NCBI RefSeq assembly: GCF_002878395.1
Contig: NC_061112.1
Location: 37,080,284 to 37,144,283 of the forward strand
Reading direction: 5' to 3'
Origin: Capsicum annuum
Taxonomy: Eukaryota > Streptophyta > Magnoliopsida > Solanales > Solanaceae
DNA length: 64,000 nucleotides
In this document: one piece after another, positions 11,829 to 24,189 of the stretch
How the letters are laid out: the number at the start of each line of letters is the position of its first letter
Numbering within the stretch: the first letter of the stretch is position 1
Position numbers and translations under genes: made by a program
The notes under the pieces: model-generated
What the model saw: the letters and a program-made list of their open reading frames with translations, nothing else
The model's database searches: none
Told to the model about the DNA's origin: nothing

Positions 11829-14019
11829 TGAAACACCCCAGATTTTAGGCCCATCAAAATTCCTTCAACTTTGATCTCACTACCCTGGTTACGACTAGAC
11901 CCTATGAGTCATAGGGTATCCTGATAAGTTATTGGGATGATACGCAACAAAACTAGTATGTTTGTGGCTATATTCTACTCTGAAGAAAAGAGGCTCAGTA
12001 AGAGCCGTAACAATATGTTATGAGTCGTTCGGTGTAATCATAGGGTGTCAAGTGTAAGTTCCAAGTTGGGTTGTGTAGACTACAACTGGACCCTACTAGT
12101 CGTAGGTTCCTATTACGATTCCTATGGCTGAATTGTAAGGTCAATAGTGAAGGATGCTTTGGTGGTACTGCCTTGGTTATGACTCGTAGTGATGAGTCAT
12201 AAGGAATGGTTACGAGTCATGTTGTTGTCCTGTAGTCAAAGGCGGCACTTTTTCAGCATTTAAGTTTAGTGCATTCCAGACATTCCTCTTAACCAAATAG
12301 AAACCCACATCTTATAACCCCTTTAGGGTATCATTAGCCCTTATGAACTCATCAAAGTAACTATTAACGCTCTCAAATTCCTCAAGGTAAAGAACACTTA
12401 GGGTTTTCAATAGGTTGATCAATTAGGGCTTTCAAGGGTGATTTCACTCCGTACATCTTACTATTACAAGTATTTCTCTTCCCTAATTGTTAATTTTGTA
12501 AAATCATATGTATTAAAGTGTTGCTAACATGGAATTGTTTTAATTTTGATAACAAGGGTTGAACAATGTCTTCCCATGACTTAATTGTGATTATTCATCC
12601 TTTAAATATGGTTTTGAACTTGTTGGTGTGTCGGTATTGTGAATGACTAGAGAATTATGATTTTGCCAAACTTGTGACTTTAAAGTGGTTATGACCCCAA
12701 CCTGTAGTGTGAAATTAGTTTTTGAGTTGTGAGAAAGGTGGGATTTGTAAATTGAACTAGTTTTGGACTATTGCATGATATAAAGCGTTATTTGAAACAC
12801 AATGCCATGATTTAATTAAAAAAGGGAGTCGATGTCCCCCACCATGTATTAATGAACAAATGGAGTTGTTTTGTCATAGTTAATGAGAATTATTTTGGCA
12901 TGTTGTTATACCTTACAAGTATAGTTGGTATGACGATAACAACAATGTATTCCTTAATGTGGAATGTGGTTAAATGAATTATAATGTGTGATACATGATT
13001 TAATTGTGATCTAATAAGGGTTTTGTATCTTAGTCGTGAAAGCGGAGGTCCGAGTGTTGATACTGGAAACCACGTTTGTCAACTTGGGGGTCAAAGTGAC
13101 CAGGGACGTTCGAGTCCCCACTTGTACTATTTCATGATTAGGAAGGTTCTAATCCCTTGTATAATGATTGGATTCTTAAGTTACCTTAGTATATGTCGGG
13201 AGGATCAAGTCCCTTGTGTGTATATATATGAGATTATTCTCCGGTTACTATGGCTACACACACTTGGTCCCAACCAGGGGTTGAGAGCTGGGCCCATAGA
13301 TCCAATGGGTACTATTATATGACTGTTGAGCTACACAATACAGTTTAAGGTTTAAAGTGCATGATAAACCTTGTTCCCTATCCAGGAATGAAATATAAAT
13401 ATATATATATATATGTATATATGTATTTGTATATGATTATAGTGCATAGGTTTCCTTGGTTTGAATTGACAGCATTATTTTATCTTTATCGCTGAGTTAT
13501 ATGCTAGTGTTCACCCCGCTAACCATCTTTGGATGTTGTATCTCTACGCAATGCAGGAGTTGGTCATATTTCTAATTCTCCTTCTCAGTGACTTGGATTT
13601 GGGATCAACTAGCGAGCCAGATTGAAGTGGTTAGCTTCCATACTTCGGAAGGCCCCAATTCATGATTATAATTTCCTTTACATTATGACAATTCCTTTGG
13701 ATTTAATTTCCGTCTATAGTCGGGGGTATATCCCAACACTTTATTGATATTCAATTTTGGATCAATGTTTAGAAGGCTTTGTTTAGACTACTGTGGTTAT
13801 TAGGTGGTGTGGGTTTGTTGTTAGGCTGGTCGTTAGTGGTTGGTTATGGACATGCATTTAAAACTGTCTTAAGATATTGTGCACTATCTTGTTATATATT
13901 TGGAATTCATCTAACTTTAGGGTGTGTTCTATTTTGGTTAGTTAGGTGCAGGGGTGATCTCTGGTCCATGTGGTTCTTGAGAGACCCAACACGGCTAGGC
14001 CCTGGTTCGGGTCATGTCA
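11829..14019 (+). repeat. 3' LTR of chromovirus A
   Basis: It starts TGAAACACCCC and ends GTCA. It is collinear with 4521-6757, but diverged. It contains an (AT)n tract at about 13398-13420 that is shorter or different in the partner. Confidence 0.9.
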
Positions 14020-14024
14020 TTAAC
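14020..14024. repeat. Target site duplication TTAAC, right copy
   Basis: Identical to 4516-4520 and directly adjacent to the 3' LTR end. Confidence 0.9.
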
Positions 14025-14949
14025 ATAGTGCAAAATGCCCAAAAAAAGTGAAAAATAGACAATTGTAATTTATATATAAGCAAAGCAGTAGAAATAGACA
14101 ATAGGTATCCAAAATACAGATAACCATCCCACGACCTGGTTGAACATGTACAAGAGCTACTATAAATAAACCTAAGTCTAAAATAGTCAATACAATTCTG
14201 TCTCAAAACTTGAGACTAGACATGGATAATGAGTAAATAAGTGCCACAATGAAAAATTAAAGTTAGAGAATCAGATACATTACTTTAATACACTAAAAAT
14301 TGAAGACAGTTTAAAGCTTGGAGCTTGCAAGATGAATTTCTCGTAAAACCCTTGAATATTCTTGACTTGAGAGTTAGAGAAGAGAAAAATAGACTTTTGA
14401 TCTCTTAAAACTGAAGGAAAGGGGTTTATTTTATGTTATAAGGTCGTGCAAGGGATAAAAAGATCAAAAGTCCCTCACCCCAAGTGAATAAAATAGAAAT
14501 TAGACAAAATTAAAACAACAACGTGGCGTGCTGCAATTGCGAAAGGTAGCCTCCATACCACACCTTTATCATGGAGGATAACATCCATGGCACACTAATA
14601 TCACAGACCCTCACTGCCTAGAGGTCCCAAAATGACCCCAACCCCTTTTGAAATTTTTGAAACTTTTCTAAAATATTCGTTTAGCATCGCTTAACATAAT
14701 TCATGTCAAAAATCGATATTACAAATGCAGGATGGTCAAGAATAAAATCATAGAAATTTTTATGGGGTCTTATGACTTATTAGGTTCTTGACTTAGTTAT
14801 AGGGCTTCCATTATTGTAGTTGTCCTTAAGATGTTATGTTGACCCTTAGTGTAAGGCCAAGCTTAGTGGTCCAAGGTGGTAGAGTTATAAGAGAAAGAGT
14901 GGTGTCTTATAATTCATAACCAAAAGATAGTATATGGGTGGAAAGTAAT
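14025..14949. other. Unassigned noncoding sequence between chromoviruses A and B
   Basis: No coding region was recognised. It looks like part of an older repeat, A+T-rich with short phrases typical of plant LTRs. It reads smoothly into 23661 onward once chromovirus B and one copy of its target duplication are removed. Confidence 0.45.
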
Positions 14950-17276
14950 TGTAACACCTCAAAATACAAGGCTAGGATAGAACAATATTTCAAGTACATT
15001 TAGAGTAAATCGTTAAGTTTTAACAATATAAGAGGGCATTTGGACATGTACAAAGACTACTAGAACCCCTTAGCCCTTACCATGCCAAAACCACCTTTAC
15101 CGATCGATTCCTAAGAAGTGATCAACTTCAAATGATCCTATCTAAAAACTTCTGATGCACATTTGAGCTTCATACCTACCAAATGACAGATATTTGAAAT
15201 ATGTTTCCAATGCATCCATTTTCTCATTAATCTGACATCAAAGTAGAAAGTTATGGCCTTTAAAGTAAAGACCTACTCTGGACTGAGATACCACAAGACA
15301 AACCACGATAGTGGTTACATTGTACGATAGTAAAATTATCGCATATGATTGACACAACCCCAACATCTGACAATTGACAAAGTATACCCTTATACCACAA
15401 GAGGGAACCATGATCGTGCTTCAAAACCATGATATCAGGCATAATCGTGAGTCCCAAAAATTCTCTTAATGCAACCAGTAAATCTATAAATCAAGGTATG
15501 ACAATAGTCAAATCTCGAAATCATACCAAGTCTTGTCTGATCATATTCATAGAGATTCATCCAACTCTTAATCATGAGTGCAAATCATGATCATATATTG
15601 GTCCTATAATCTGGAATGGTCTCGTATGCCCCTTCCAGTAATTTCCAGTTACAAATTTTAAGAAGTATATCAGTATTTTCCCACTCTTTTAACATCAAAC
15701 CTGCATTTTAGGGGTAAGATAAGGGTTATTATTAGGGTTGATTTATCCTAATACCTCATTACTTAGAATAACATTGGATATTTAGTGATAATAAATAAAT
15801 GAGTTGATTCTTTTTTCCTAAGATAGAGCTAGGGTTAATCTTCCTCAAGCATCCAACTCTAGAGAATTCTTTAGGGTTCTCATCTCTAGGTATGTGGGAT
15901 TTAATCAATGGATCCCCTTTTACCCATTGATTCCATATGTTAAACCAACTCTCCAGTTAGTTCTCTTTTATAATTTAGGGCTTATAGATATTGGTAAATC
16001 AATTGATATCTTAGTCTTTTGGTGCCATTGAGTTATAATCTCCATTTTAGTATGAATTTTAATGTTATTACTTGACCATGATCTCAAACCCTAGTTACAT
16101 TATAAAATACATAATTGTTGGACCTGATCTATTGAATACTTTAAATTTGTTCAGTTTACAAAATTGATTTAATAGTTGCATTCTTCTGAGATGGGGAGTT
16201 ATGAGCACTTGATGACCTAGTATTTCATGCATGTGCTTTCGTAAGTTATATTTCCTAGTTTACATGTTTTGAATACTTTAAAATAATGTATTTATTTCAG
16301 TCTTCTTATTATTAAAATTATTAAGCATTATATTTTTTTATCAGTGTCGTTCAGTTGGTATTAGTACTTAGCACCTAGCATTTGTAGGAATGAAGTCTTA
16401 TCCACCAGTTAGGCTAAGAACTTTAGTAAAAGTCTCTTAGTCCCAAAAATACTGTGCCATGTAGGTTCTAAAGGATCACCTACCAGGCTACGCTTGACAC
16501 CTTAGTTCTATTGGACATCAGTTTAGTGGATCCACGCCAGTCAGTGTTAGTACCCTTAGCAAGGTACAGAACACCATTCAAGGTGGGTTATAGGTTGGAC
16601 CCCAATTAGCATAGATTGGGGTATGTTAGTTATTAGTAGCTCCCACAGTCTGTAGATTATAATTTATGTTCAGATTCCTGCATGACCTTGTATTCAGTTA
16701 TTCAGTTCATTTTACAACATATGTTCATTATTTGGTGTTACATTATTTTATCATGTTACTTGTACCATGCTCAACTTATAGCAGTTACTTCCTATATCAC
16801 ATATTTAGTACATTCAAAGTATTGATTGCATACTTTCTTTTTCACTATATTGTCTTATAATATAGGTTTTACAACATCTGGATTATGCCTAGTACGCTCT
16901 CTTATCCAATCAGCAACAACGGTTTTGGTGAGTCCTCATCATGTGAGGACTAGAGTTAGCATTTCATTTCATTTTGTATTTATTGTTCCCAATGTTTAGA
17001 CACTTAGAGTTAGTTGGGGGCTTGTCCAGGCAACTCATATTAGTAGCGGATTTTTAGACCTATAGTTAGATGTCCAGCTTGTGATCTCAGATTTCATTGT
17101 TGATGATTGGATTTCCTTGAATATTTATTTCATTATTTTAGCTAAGCTTCTTCTTAAGTGTTTTCCTATCAGTTGTTATCTATATTCTTAGTGTTTTTCT
17201 AGGCATGTGTTAGCTTGGTATCACTTGTGATTCTAAGCATCTAGTTACAATTAAAGGGTAGTCTCAGGTTATAACT
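14950..17276 (+). repeat. 5' LTR of chromovirus B
   Basis: It begins TGTAACACCTC and runs 2327 bp to the PBS. It contains the phrase aaagttatggcctttaaagtaaa (15249-15271) shared with the 3' LTR at about 22690. The middle, about 15320 to 16360, has no counterpart in the 3' LTR. Confidence 0.88.
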
Positions 17277-17279
17277 AAC

Positions 17280-17292
17280 TTAGTATCAGATC
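17280..17292 (+). other. Primer-binding site, tRNA-Met type
   Basis: TTAGTATCAGATC lies a few bases after the 5' LTR. It matches TTGGTATCAGAGC with two differences. Confidence 0.75.
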
Positions 17293-17493
17293 CAAATTTA
17301 AAGTTTCCTATGGTGTCTAAAAGTTGCATCAAATAGATTTTTATTCATGCATGTGAAGCATGCCATACTTATGAGTGAGAGGCTATGAGATGTTTTAGTA
17401 AAAGTTTTACTTCTTTCATGTTTATATCATGCAATAGAGTGTATGCTTAAATAAAAACCTTCTTCAAACTTGTTTTCAACATATTTACAAAAT

Positions 17494-18650
17494 ATGCCTC
17501 CAAAGAGAACTAACAAAGGGGAGAGTGGAAATGAGAGCGGGATTGAGCAACAACAAGCACCACTAGATCCAAAAAAACCTTTGAATAAACAAGTCTCTCA
17601 TAAAAAACCTAGGTTACCTTTATAGCCTTAGCCTAGTCCATGAACACCTAGATTAACCAGCCTATTATGGCACCAGCTAACCCCACAATGAATGCTATAG
17701 CATCCAGAATCTGAGGCTTTACTAAGATGAATCCCCTATTGTTCTTTAGGTCCTAGTCTAAAGAGCATCCAAAGGAATTCATGGAGGATATTCAAAAGTT
17801 TATAGATACTATAGGTGTTACCCCAACTAAGAGTGCCGACCTATGCACCTATCATCTACAAGGCGTATCTCACACCTGGTATAAGCAATGGAAAAGGGAT
17901 AGTGGTGCAGATGCAAACTGGTACTGGATAAGTTTGTGGTTGTATTTTTTGTCAAGTTCTTTCCACTTGAATTAAGAGAGGCCAAGGTTTAGGATTTCAT
18001 AAATATGATGTAGGGTAGCATAAATGTTAGTAAGTATTCCCTCAAGTTTACTTAATTGACAAGGTATGCTCCAAAAATGGTTGCTTATTCCAGGGCCAGC
18101 ATAAGCCATTTTGTGTCTGGGTTTTAGAAGATATGGTAAAAGAGTGTAGGATTGATATTTTGGTAAAGAAGATGGACATCTCCAGGCTGAAGGTTCATAC
18201 TCGGCAGCTAGAGAAAAAGAAGGTTAAGGAGAAGAAAAAGGAGAGTAAGAGGGCCAGAACATTCAGCTTTAATGTCTCTTAGTAAAGGTCAGATGGTAAA
18301 AATTGTTCTCAGTTCCTCCAAAAATATTTAGATCCTGCCCCTTCTTTTGCTATTTCCATACTTCCTAACTTTAGGCAAGGTAATTGAGATAGAGCCCCAT
18401 GCTCTAAGTCCTACAGTACCAGCCTGCAATATAAAAAACATTATAATAACCATAAAGTAAATATTTGTCAGTAGTTATGGGTGCTTTTGGTATGTCAATC
18501 CAAGACAGAAACTGAGGGGATTCATAATGGCTTTTCATAGAGATAGGGATGCTTATAAACAAAAGTAGTCTAATTTTTCTGCGGCTCCCGCAAGTCGCCT
18601 GACTCAACAGGGTGGCTCATCTAGTGAAGCTAGTGAATAATGTCAGAACA
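17494..18650 (+). pseudogene. gag: Chromovirus B gag, broken
   Basis: A start at 17494 gives MPPKRTNKGESGNESG, the family's basic N-terminus. The frame stops within about 45 codons. The gag core is seen near 17780-17975 (FIDTIGVTPTKSADLCTYHL, then YKQWKRDSG) and a Lys/Glu-rich segment near 18200-18260. A zinc-knuckle remnant near 18480 retains its first Cys but not the full ligand set. It is not functional. Confidence 0.75.
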
Positions 18651-18759
18651 GGTTCTATGCTCTTCAAACTCAACAGTACCAAGAGAGTTTTACTAATATG
18701 GTCACGATCACATTACAGATTTTCCATATTCATATATAATCATAATTAGTCCCTGGAGC

Positions 18760-19190
18760 CACACTTTCATTTTAACTCCCTATATAGTAGTAGACTTCGG
18801 TGTTAGTCTCAAAATTCTTTCTAAACCTTTCATACTCTCTACTCCAATTGGTGACTTAGTCATAGATATATGAGTATACAAAAATTTCCTAGTTATAGTT
18901 TCCCAAAAAGTCACTTTAATTGACCTTATAGAGTTAGACATGGTATATTTTGAAGTCATTCTTGGTATGGATTGGCTACACTCTTGCTATGCCTTTGTTA
19001 ATTTTAGGAAAAGAATAGTCCAATTCTAGTTTCCAAATAAACTAGTTCTAGAGTGGAAGGGTAGTACCCGAACACCTATGGGTCGGTTCATCGCTTACCT
19101 TAAGGCTAGAAAGTTGATCTCCGAAAGATATATCTAACAACTTGTCTGGGTTAATGATTCAAATTCTGAAGCCCCAACTCTTGGTTAAAT
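18760..19190 (+). pseudogene. pol: Chromovirus B aspartic protease, broken
   Basis: The active-site region reads VDFGVSLKILSKPF from about 18790, where the family has DPGSTLSYV. The Asp is kept (18793-18795) but the neighbours are changed. The downstream block [20 protein letters not shown] (about 18924-18983) is well kept. A stop interrupts near 19030. Confidence 0.75.
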
Positions 19191-19194
19191 TTTA

Positions 19195-20060
19195 GTGGCA
19201 GACAAATTTCCAAAAGTGTTTCTAGAAGATCTACTCGGAGCTCCTCCCAAAGAAAATTAACTTTCGAATAGATCTCCTACCAAATGCCCAACCTTTTTCA
19301 ATATCGCCCTATATAATGGCTCTATCCAAGCTTAATGATTTGAAGGAAAAATTTAAGAACCTCTTATACCAGGTTTTTATTAGGCCCAACATCTCTTCAT
19401 TGGGTACTCCAATTCTTTCATGCATAAAAAAATGGTTCTCTAAGAATATACATCGACTATTGTTAATTGAACAAGGTCACAGTAAAAATAACTATCCCAT
19501 TCCCTAAATTGATGACTTGTTTGACCAAATTTAGGGTGGTAGTTACTTCTCTAAGATAGACCTTTGATCAGGCTATTATCAGCTCAGAGTCAGAGAATGT
19601 GACATTCTGAAGACAACTATCAAAATTCAGTTTTGTAATTTTGAATTTGTTGTTATGTATTTTGGACTAATAAAATGCTCCTACAGCTTTTATGGACATG
19701 ATGAACAGGGTGTGCAAGCAACACTTGGACATATTTATTGTAGTCTTCATAGATGACATCCTCATTTATTCTTAGATTGGGGATAAGCATGCAGTATAAG
19801 GATTGTCTTGTAGACTCTTATAGATCACCACCTATTTTCCAAATTTAGCAAGTCTAAATTTTGGTTGAAATCAGTAATATTCCCCTGACATATTATTCCT
19901 AACAAAGGCATTCGGGTTGATCCTCAAAAGATTGAAGGAATGAGAAACTGGCTTAGAACCATCTCTCCAATAGATATTTGGAGTTTCTTAGGCTTAGCCA
20001 GTTATTACAGATGGTTTGTCAAGGGATATTCCTCTATTTTTTATCCTATGTCCACCTTGA
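19195..20060 (+). pseudogene. pol: Chromovirus B reverse transcriptase, broken
   Basis: Starts in the ADKFPKVFLEDLLGAPP region. The palm is split by stops and frameshifts (near 19506, 19533 and 19567). The catalytic box FIDDILIYS is intact at 19746-19772. The connection segment [20 protein letters not shown] is open from 19940. It would be the polymerase of the element. Confidence 0.82.
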
Positions 20061-20570
20061 CTCAAAAGAAAGTCAAATTTCTCTATTTTGATTCTTATGA
20101 GAAGTGTTTTCAGGAGTTGAAGACTCAACTCACCACCACTCCAATTTTAACTTTAATTGAGGGCTCAAATGGTTTTATGGTTTATTGTGAATCTTCTTGG
20201 GTTGGACTTTGTTCTGTGTTGATACAACTGGGCAAAGTTATAACATATGCCTCTAGAAAACTCAAGCGTCAAGAGAAGAACTACCCAACTCATGATCTAA
20301 AGCTGGCAGCAATTATTTTTGCCTTAAATATTTGGAGGCGTTACCTCTATAGGGTTCATGTTGATGTGTTCACAGATCACAATACTCTTCAATATGCATT
20401 TAGTTGGAAATATTTAAATCTCTATTAGAGGAGATGGCTAAAGTTGCTAAAGTATTATGATATGAGTATTTTGTACCATCCAGGTAAGGCCAACGTAGTG
20501 GCTGACACTCAGAGAAAATTATCTATGGGTTGTTTTTCTCATGTAGAATATGAGAAGATATAATAGCTCA
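20061..20570 (+). pseudogene. pol: Chromovirus B RNase H, nearly open N-terminal half
   Basis: The stretch continuing from 19940 to 20428 encodes [18 protein letters not shown], where the first catalytic Asp is Glu. It continues with [40 protein letters not shown] and the DHNTLQY motif. After a stop at 20426-20428 the end of the domain ([20 protein letters not shown], then a damaged DALSR) is still visible to about 20530. Confidence 0.82.
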
Positions 20571-20829
20571 CGAAGTTCATATATTGGCTAGAATAGGAGT
20601 TCGGTTGGTTGACTCAGTTGAAGATAGTATTTTGGTCTATAATGGTTTATTTTTGTCCTAAATGGCTTGAAATCCTCTTTGATAGCTGAGGTTAAGTAAA
20701 ATCAAGATACTGAACCTATTTTTCTTAGATTTAAAATAGCAGGCCAAGGTATGAAGGTTGAGGTTTTTTCCTAAGAGAGAGATGGAGTTCTTCTCTATTA
20801 GGACAAGTTTTGTGTTTTGTATATAGATA

Positions 20830-21800
20830 AATTAATACAATGAATTTTAGCGAAGGCTTATCATTCTCGGTATTCTATTCAACCATGAGCCACAAAGTTG
20901 TACCATGATTTATAGGAATTCTATTGGTAGAATAGTATGAAGAAGGATATCGCAGAATTTGTGGCTAAGTGCCCAAATTGCCAGCAAGTTAAGGTTGAGC
21001 ACTAAAGACCTAATGTCACTCTTTAGGACATTAGCATTCTTACTTAGAAGTATGATATAGTGAACATGTAATTCATTATAGGGTTGCCTCATACTCATCG
21101 ACAACATAATTATATTTGGGTTACTGTGGATAGAATGACTAAGTCGGATTATTTTTTGCTAGTTAACACTTCAGACTCAGCCGATGATTATGTTAAACTA
21201 TACCTAAAGGAGTTGATGAGATTCAAAGAGTCCCCTTGACTACCATTTTAGATAGAGGTACTCATTTTTCCTCTCAATTTTGGAAGGCATTTTAGAAGGA
21301 TCTTGGTAGCCAAGTTTATCAAAGTACAACTTTCACCCGCATGCAAGACCATTCAGACCTTAGAGGACATGTTGAGAGCATGTATGATTGATTTTAAGTG
21401 TAGTTTGGATGATCTTCTACCTCTTATTAATTTTACATATAATAACATCTATTACTTTATTATTTAGATGGCCCTGTTTGAGGTACTTTATAGAAGGAGG
21501 TATGGATCCCCTATTGGTTAGTTCAAATTTGGTGAAGATACATTGATTGGATCAAAGTCCATAAGGCTATGAAGAAAATTTAGTTGATTAGAAAGAGGTT
21601 AAGAATGGCTCAGATTCATCAGAAGTCTGATATAGATGTGAGGACAAAGGAACTTGAGTTTATTAGTGGTGAATTTTTCTGCTTGAAAGTCTTACCTATG
21701 AAAGGGGTAAAAATATTTGGGAACTAAAGAAATCTCAGTCCCCACTTTATTGGTCACTATGATATTATAGGTTATTTTGGCAAGGTGGCCATGAGTTGGA
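20830..21800 (+). pseudogene. pol: Chromovirus B integrase, broken
   Basis: The zinc-binding half (AYHSRYSIQP, then FVAKCPNCQQVKVEH) is seen from about 20850 to 21003, with the C-x-x-C kept. The catalytic core begins with TVDRMTKSDYFLLV near 21125. The second Asp is in [12 protein letters not shown] (about 21251). The glutamate region near 21340 is damaged. Stops at several places. A deletion or divergence at about 21330-21345 removes part of the DGQSERT block. Confidence 0.78.
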
Positions 21801-21869
21801 TTTGCCGATAGACTTAGCAGCGCATCCTGTCTTTTTGTTTCCTTGCTAAAGAAGTGCATTGGTGATCCC

Positions 21870-22090
21870 AAATTATTTTTTCCCGTAGAAAGTGTAGGCG
21901 TGAAGGATATTCTCTCTTATAAAGAGGTTCCTGTTGAAATCTTTCACCGTCAGGCTCATAGGTTGAGGAATAAAGAGGTCGCAGTGGTGAAGGTTCTTTG
22001 GTAAAATCAGTACGTTGAGGGAGCTTCCTGGAGAGCATAGGGAGACATGATGACCAAGTACCCTTATCTCCTCCCTTCAAACTCAGTCCT
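21870..22090 (+). pseudogene. pol: Chromovirus B chromodomain
   Basis: The segment DILSYKEVPVEIFHRQAHRL followed by NKEVAVVKVLW, a stop, NQYVEGASWRA and KYPYLLPSN is a chromodomain with a Trp codon and a later Trp codon turned into stops. Position and order match the other chromoviruses in the window. Confidence 0.82.
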
Positions 22091-22372
22091 AGCTTGATGT
22101 AATAACTTTTTCATAATTAATTATTACTTTCTATTTCATGCCACCTAGTTATTCCCATGCATAGCATATGTGCATGGGTCATAATCAGTCCATATTTTAA
22201 TTACCAACTCAGTAGTATATTAGTGTTCAAATATTAGAAACTCAATGTAGAAATGTTAGGTATAGAAAGTGTAAAAGGGTTCAATAATATCATGAGAATT
22301 GGTAAAGAAAACATGGGAATTATAGCTCCTTTCCTCTAGCCTTCCATCAGTTTCTATTAGAGGACGAATGAC

Positions 22373-22388
22373 CCTAATGCGGAGATAT
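22373..22388 (+). other. Decayed polypurine tract of chromovirus B
   Basis: The stretch cctaatgcggagatat directly precedes the 3' LTR start. It aligns in position with the AGTGGGGAGAAT-type tracts of the related elements but has lost several purines. Confidence 0.55.
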
Positions 22389-23660
22389 TATAACACCTCA
22401 GAAAATCCAAGATTAGGATAAAACCATGCTTCAATTAAATAGAGGTTAAATCATCAAGTTTTAGCAGTATGCAATGGAATTTGGCCATGTATCAAGGCCA
22501 CAAGAACCCCCTCTCCCTTAACCAAGCCAAAACCTTCCTTACTAATCATTTCATAAAGAAGTTATTAGCTTCAAATGAGTATAACATCCTGATTCTAATG
22601 TACATTTGAGCTCCAAACCTACTAAATGATAGATATTTTAATATCTTTCCAATGCATCCAGTTTTACTTTAATCCGACATCGGAGTAAAAAGTTATGGCC
22701 TTTAAAGTAAAATATTTCTCTACAGTGAGAAACCATAAGCCAAACCATGATTGTATTAAATAGCACCGAGTAGATGTAGGTATAAATGTTCATCCTCTAG
22801 TTAGACTTAGACCTTTATTAAAAGTCCCTAATTTCCAGAACTACGGTGCCACTGTTGCTTCTGAAGGGTCAACCATCAAGTTAGTCTTGACACATTAGTC
22901 CTTTTGGACATTAGTTTAGTAGATCAACGTTAGTCAGTGTTTGTACCCTTGGTAAGGTACTAAACACCTTTCCAGGTGGGGTTACAAGTTGGACCCTGGT
23001 TATCTCAGATTGGGGTATGTCGGTTATTAGTAGCTCCCGTAGTCCATAGTTTATATTTCAAATTTAGATTCTTACTTGACCTTGTAGTTTAGTTATTTAG
23101 TTTATTTTAAGCATATGTTTATTACCTTGTCTTGTATTAGTTTATCATGTTAAACATACTATGTCCAAATTGTATTAATTATTTCCTATCTTACATTCAT
23201 TGTACACTCAAATAGCATACTTTTTTTGTGCTACATTATTTTATAATATAGGTTCTGACACTCAGCATCCACATCTTGCCTAGTAAGTTCTCTTACCCTA
23301 TTAGTAGCAGCAGTTTTAGTGAGTCATTGTCATGTAATGACCAGGGTCAAGATTTATTTCTTTTTTTATAGTTCCTAGTTTTTGGATAGTTAGATTTAGT
23401 TGAGGTCTTGTCAAATAACTCTTCTTAGTAGAGATATTTTAGACCTCAAATTAGATGTTCAGCTTACAATATCAAATTTGGTTATTGATGATGGGATTTC
23501 TTTGAATATTTATTTCATTATTCTATTTAAGCTTTTGTTGAAGTGTTTTTTATCAATTATTATCTATATTCTTAGTGTTTTGCCAGGCCATAGGTTAGCT
23601 TGGGATAACTTGTGATTCTAAGCACCATGTTACGACTAGGGGTAGTCTCGGGTCATAACA
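22389..23660 (+). repeat. 3' LTR of chromovirus B, internally deleted
   Basis: Length is 1272 bp against 2327 bp for the 5' LTR. The first about 370 bp align with 14950-15320 and the rest with about 16360-17276. The join is near 22757. The LTR ends CATAACA. Confidence 0.88.
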
Positions 23661-24189
23661 GGAATGGTTGGGGGTTGGGTAATGAGTCTAAAAGAATTCA
23701 TGTTTTCTTTTGTATATTTATATTATACTTGTATAATCCATTTTGGGTTAATCGATAAGGTTACCAGTATGTGTGGTTTGTACTGATGTTATTTTTTTTA
23801 TACCCTTTTGGAGGTATAGTATTTTGTAAGAATCAGTGTTGGTTTCTTCATTGTTGTGGTAGTGATCCTTCATAGCTCCAACTTTTCTCACTCATGGTGG
23901 AAGTTGTGTCCATTTTTATTATTCTTTTAATATCTCTCGTACCTATTTATACTAGATCCTATGGTAGTTATAATTCCGTTCTATTTTGTAAGGGTTTTTC
24001 AATAATAAAGTTGGTTTGATTATTTAATTAAAGACTTGCACTTGATTTTTTAAAGAGGTGATAAGTGGTTCTCCTATCTAGGTGTACTAGAAAAGGTTCC
24101 CTCACGATGTGATAGTTTGGTTCATGACAAGAGGAGCATGCAGGTCACCTTTGCATAGTGTTGTAGATCCTAAGGGAGAAGCGATTATT
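23661..24189. other. Unassigned sequence right of chromovirus B
   Basis: T-rich noncoding sequence. The stretch at about 24080-24130 (ggtgtactagaaaaggttcc through ttcatgaca) looks like the end of an LTR-type repeat, but no partner copy is in the window. It is probably continuous with 14025-14949. Confidence 0.4.

Larger units (their letters stand above)
4521..14019 (+). mobile_element. Chromovirus A (Tekay/Del-type Ty3/gypsy), complete structure, decayed
   Basis: Both LTRs (4521-6757 and 11829-14019), a tRNA-Met PBS, gag, protease, RT, RNase H, integrase, chromodomain and PPT are present in the expected order. A perfect 5-bp target duplication TTAAC lies at 4516-4520 and 14020-14024, fixing the ends to the base. 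Pol order with integrase after RNase H and a C-terminal chromodomain defines a chromovirus. The LTRs differ by many substitutions and small indels, and all domains contain stops or frameshifts, so the insertion is old. Confidence 0.93.
14950..23660 (+). mobile_element. Chromovirus B (Tekay/Del-type Ty3/gypsy), complete order, strongly decayed
   Basis: The LTRs at 14950-17276 and 22389-23660 share start (TGTAACACCTC / TATAACACCTC) and end (GTCTCAGGTTATAACT / GTCTCGGGTCATAACA). PBS, gag, protease, RT, RNase H, integrase, chromodomain and a decayed PPT lie between them. The flanking five bases are GTAAT (14945-14949) and GGAAT (23661-23665), a target duplication with one mismatch. The 3' LTR lacks about 1 kb present in the 5' LTR. 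Confidence 0.9.

Noticed and set aside
13395..13425. AT dinucleotide run as a possible cruciform or origin
   Set aside because: A simple (AT)n microsatellite in an LTR with no other origin-like sequence around it.
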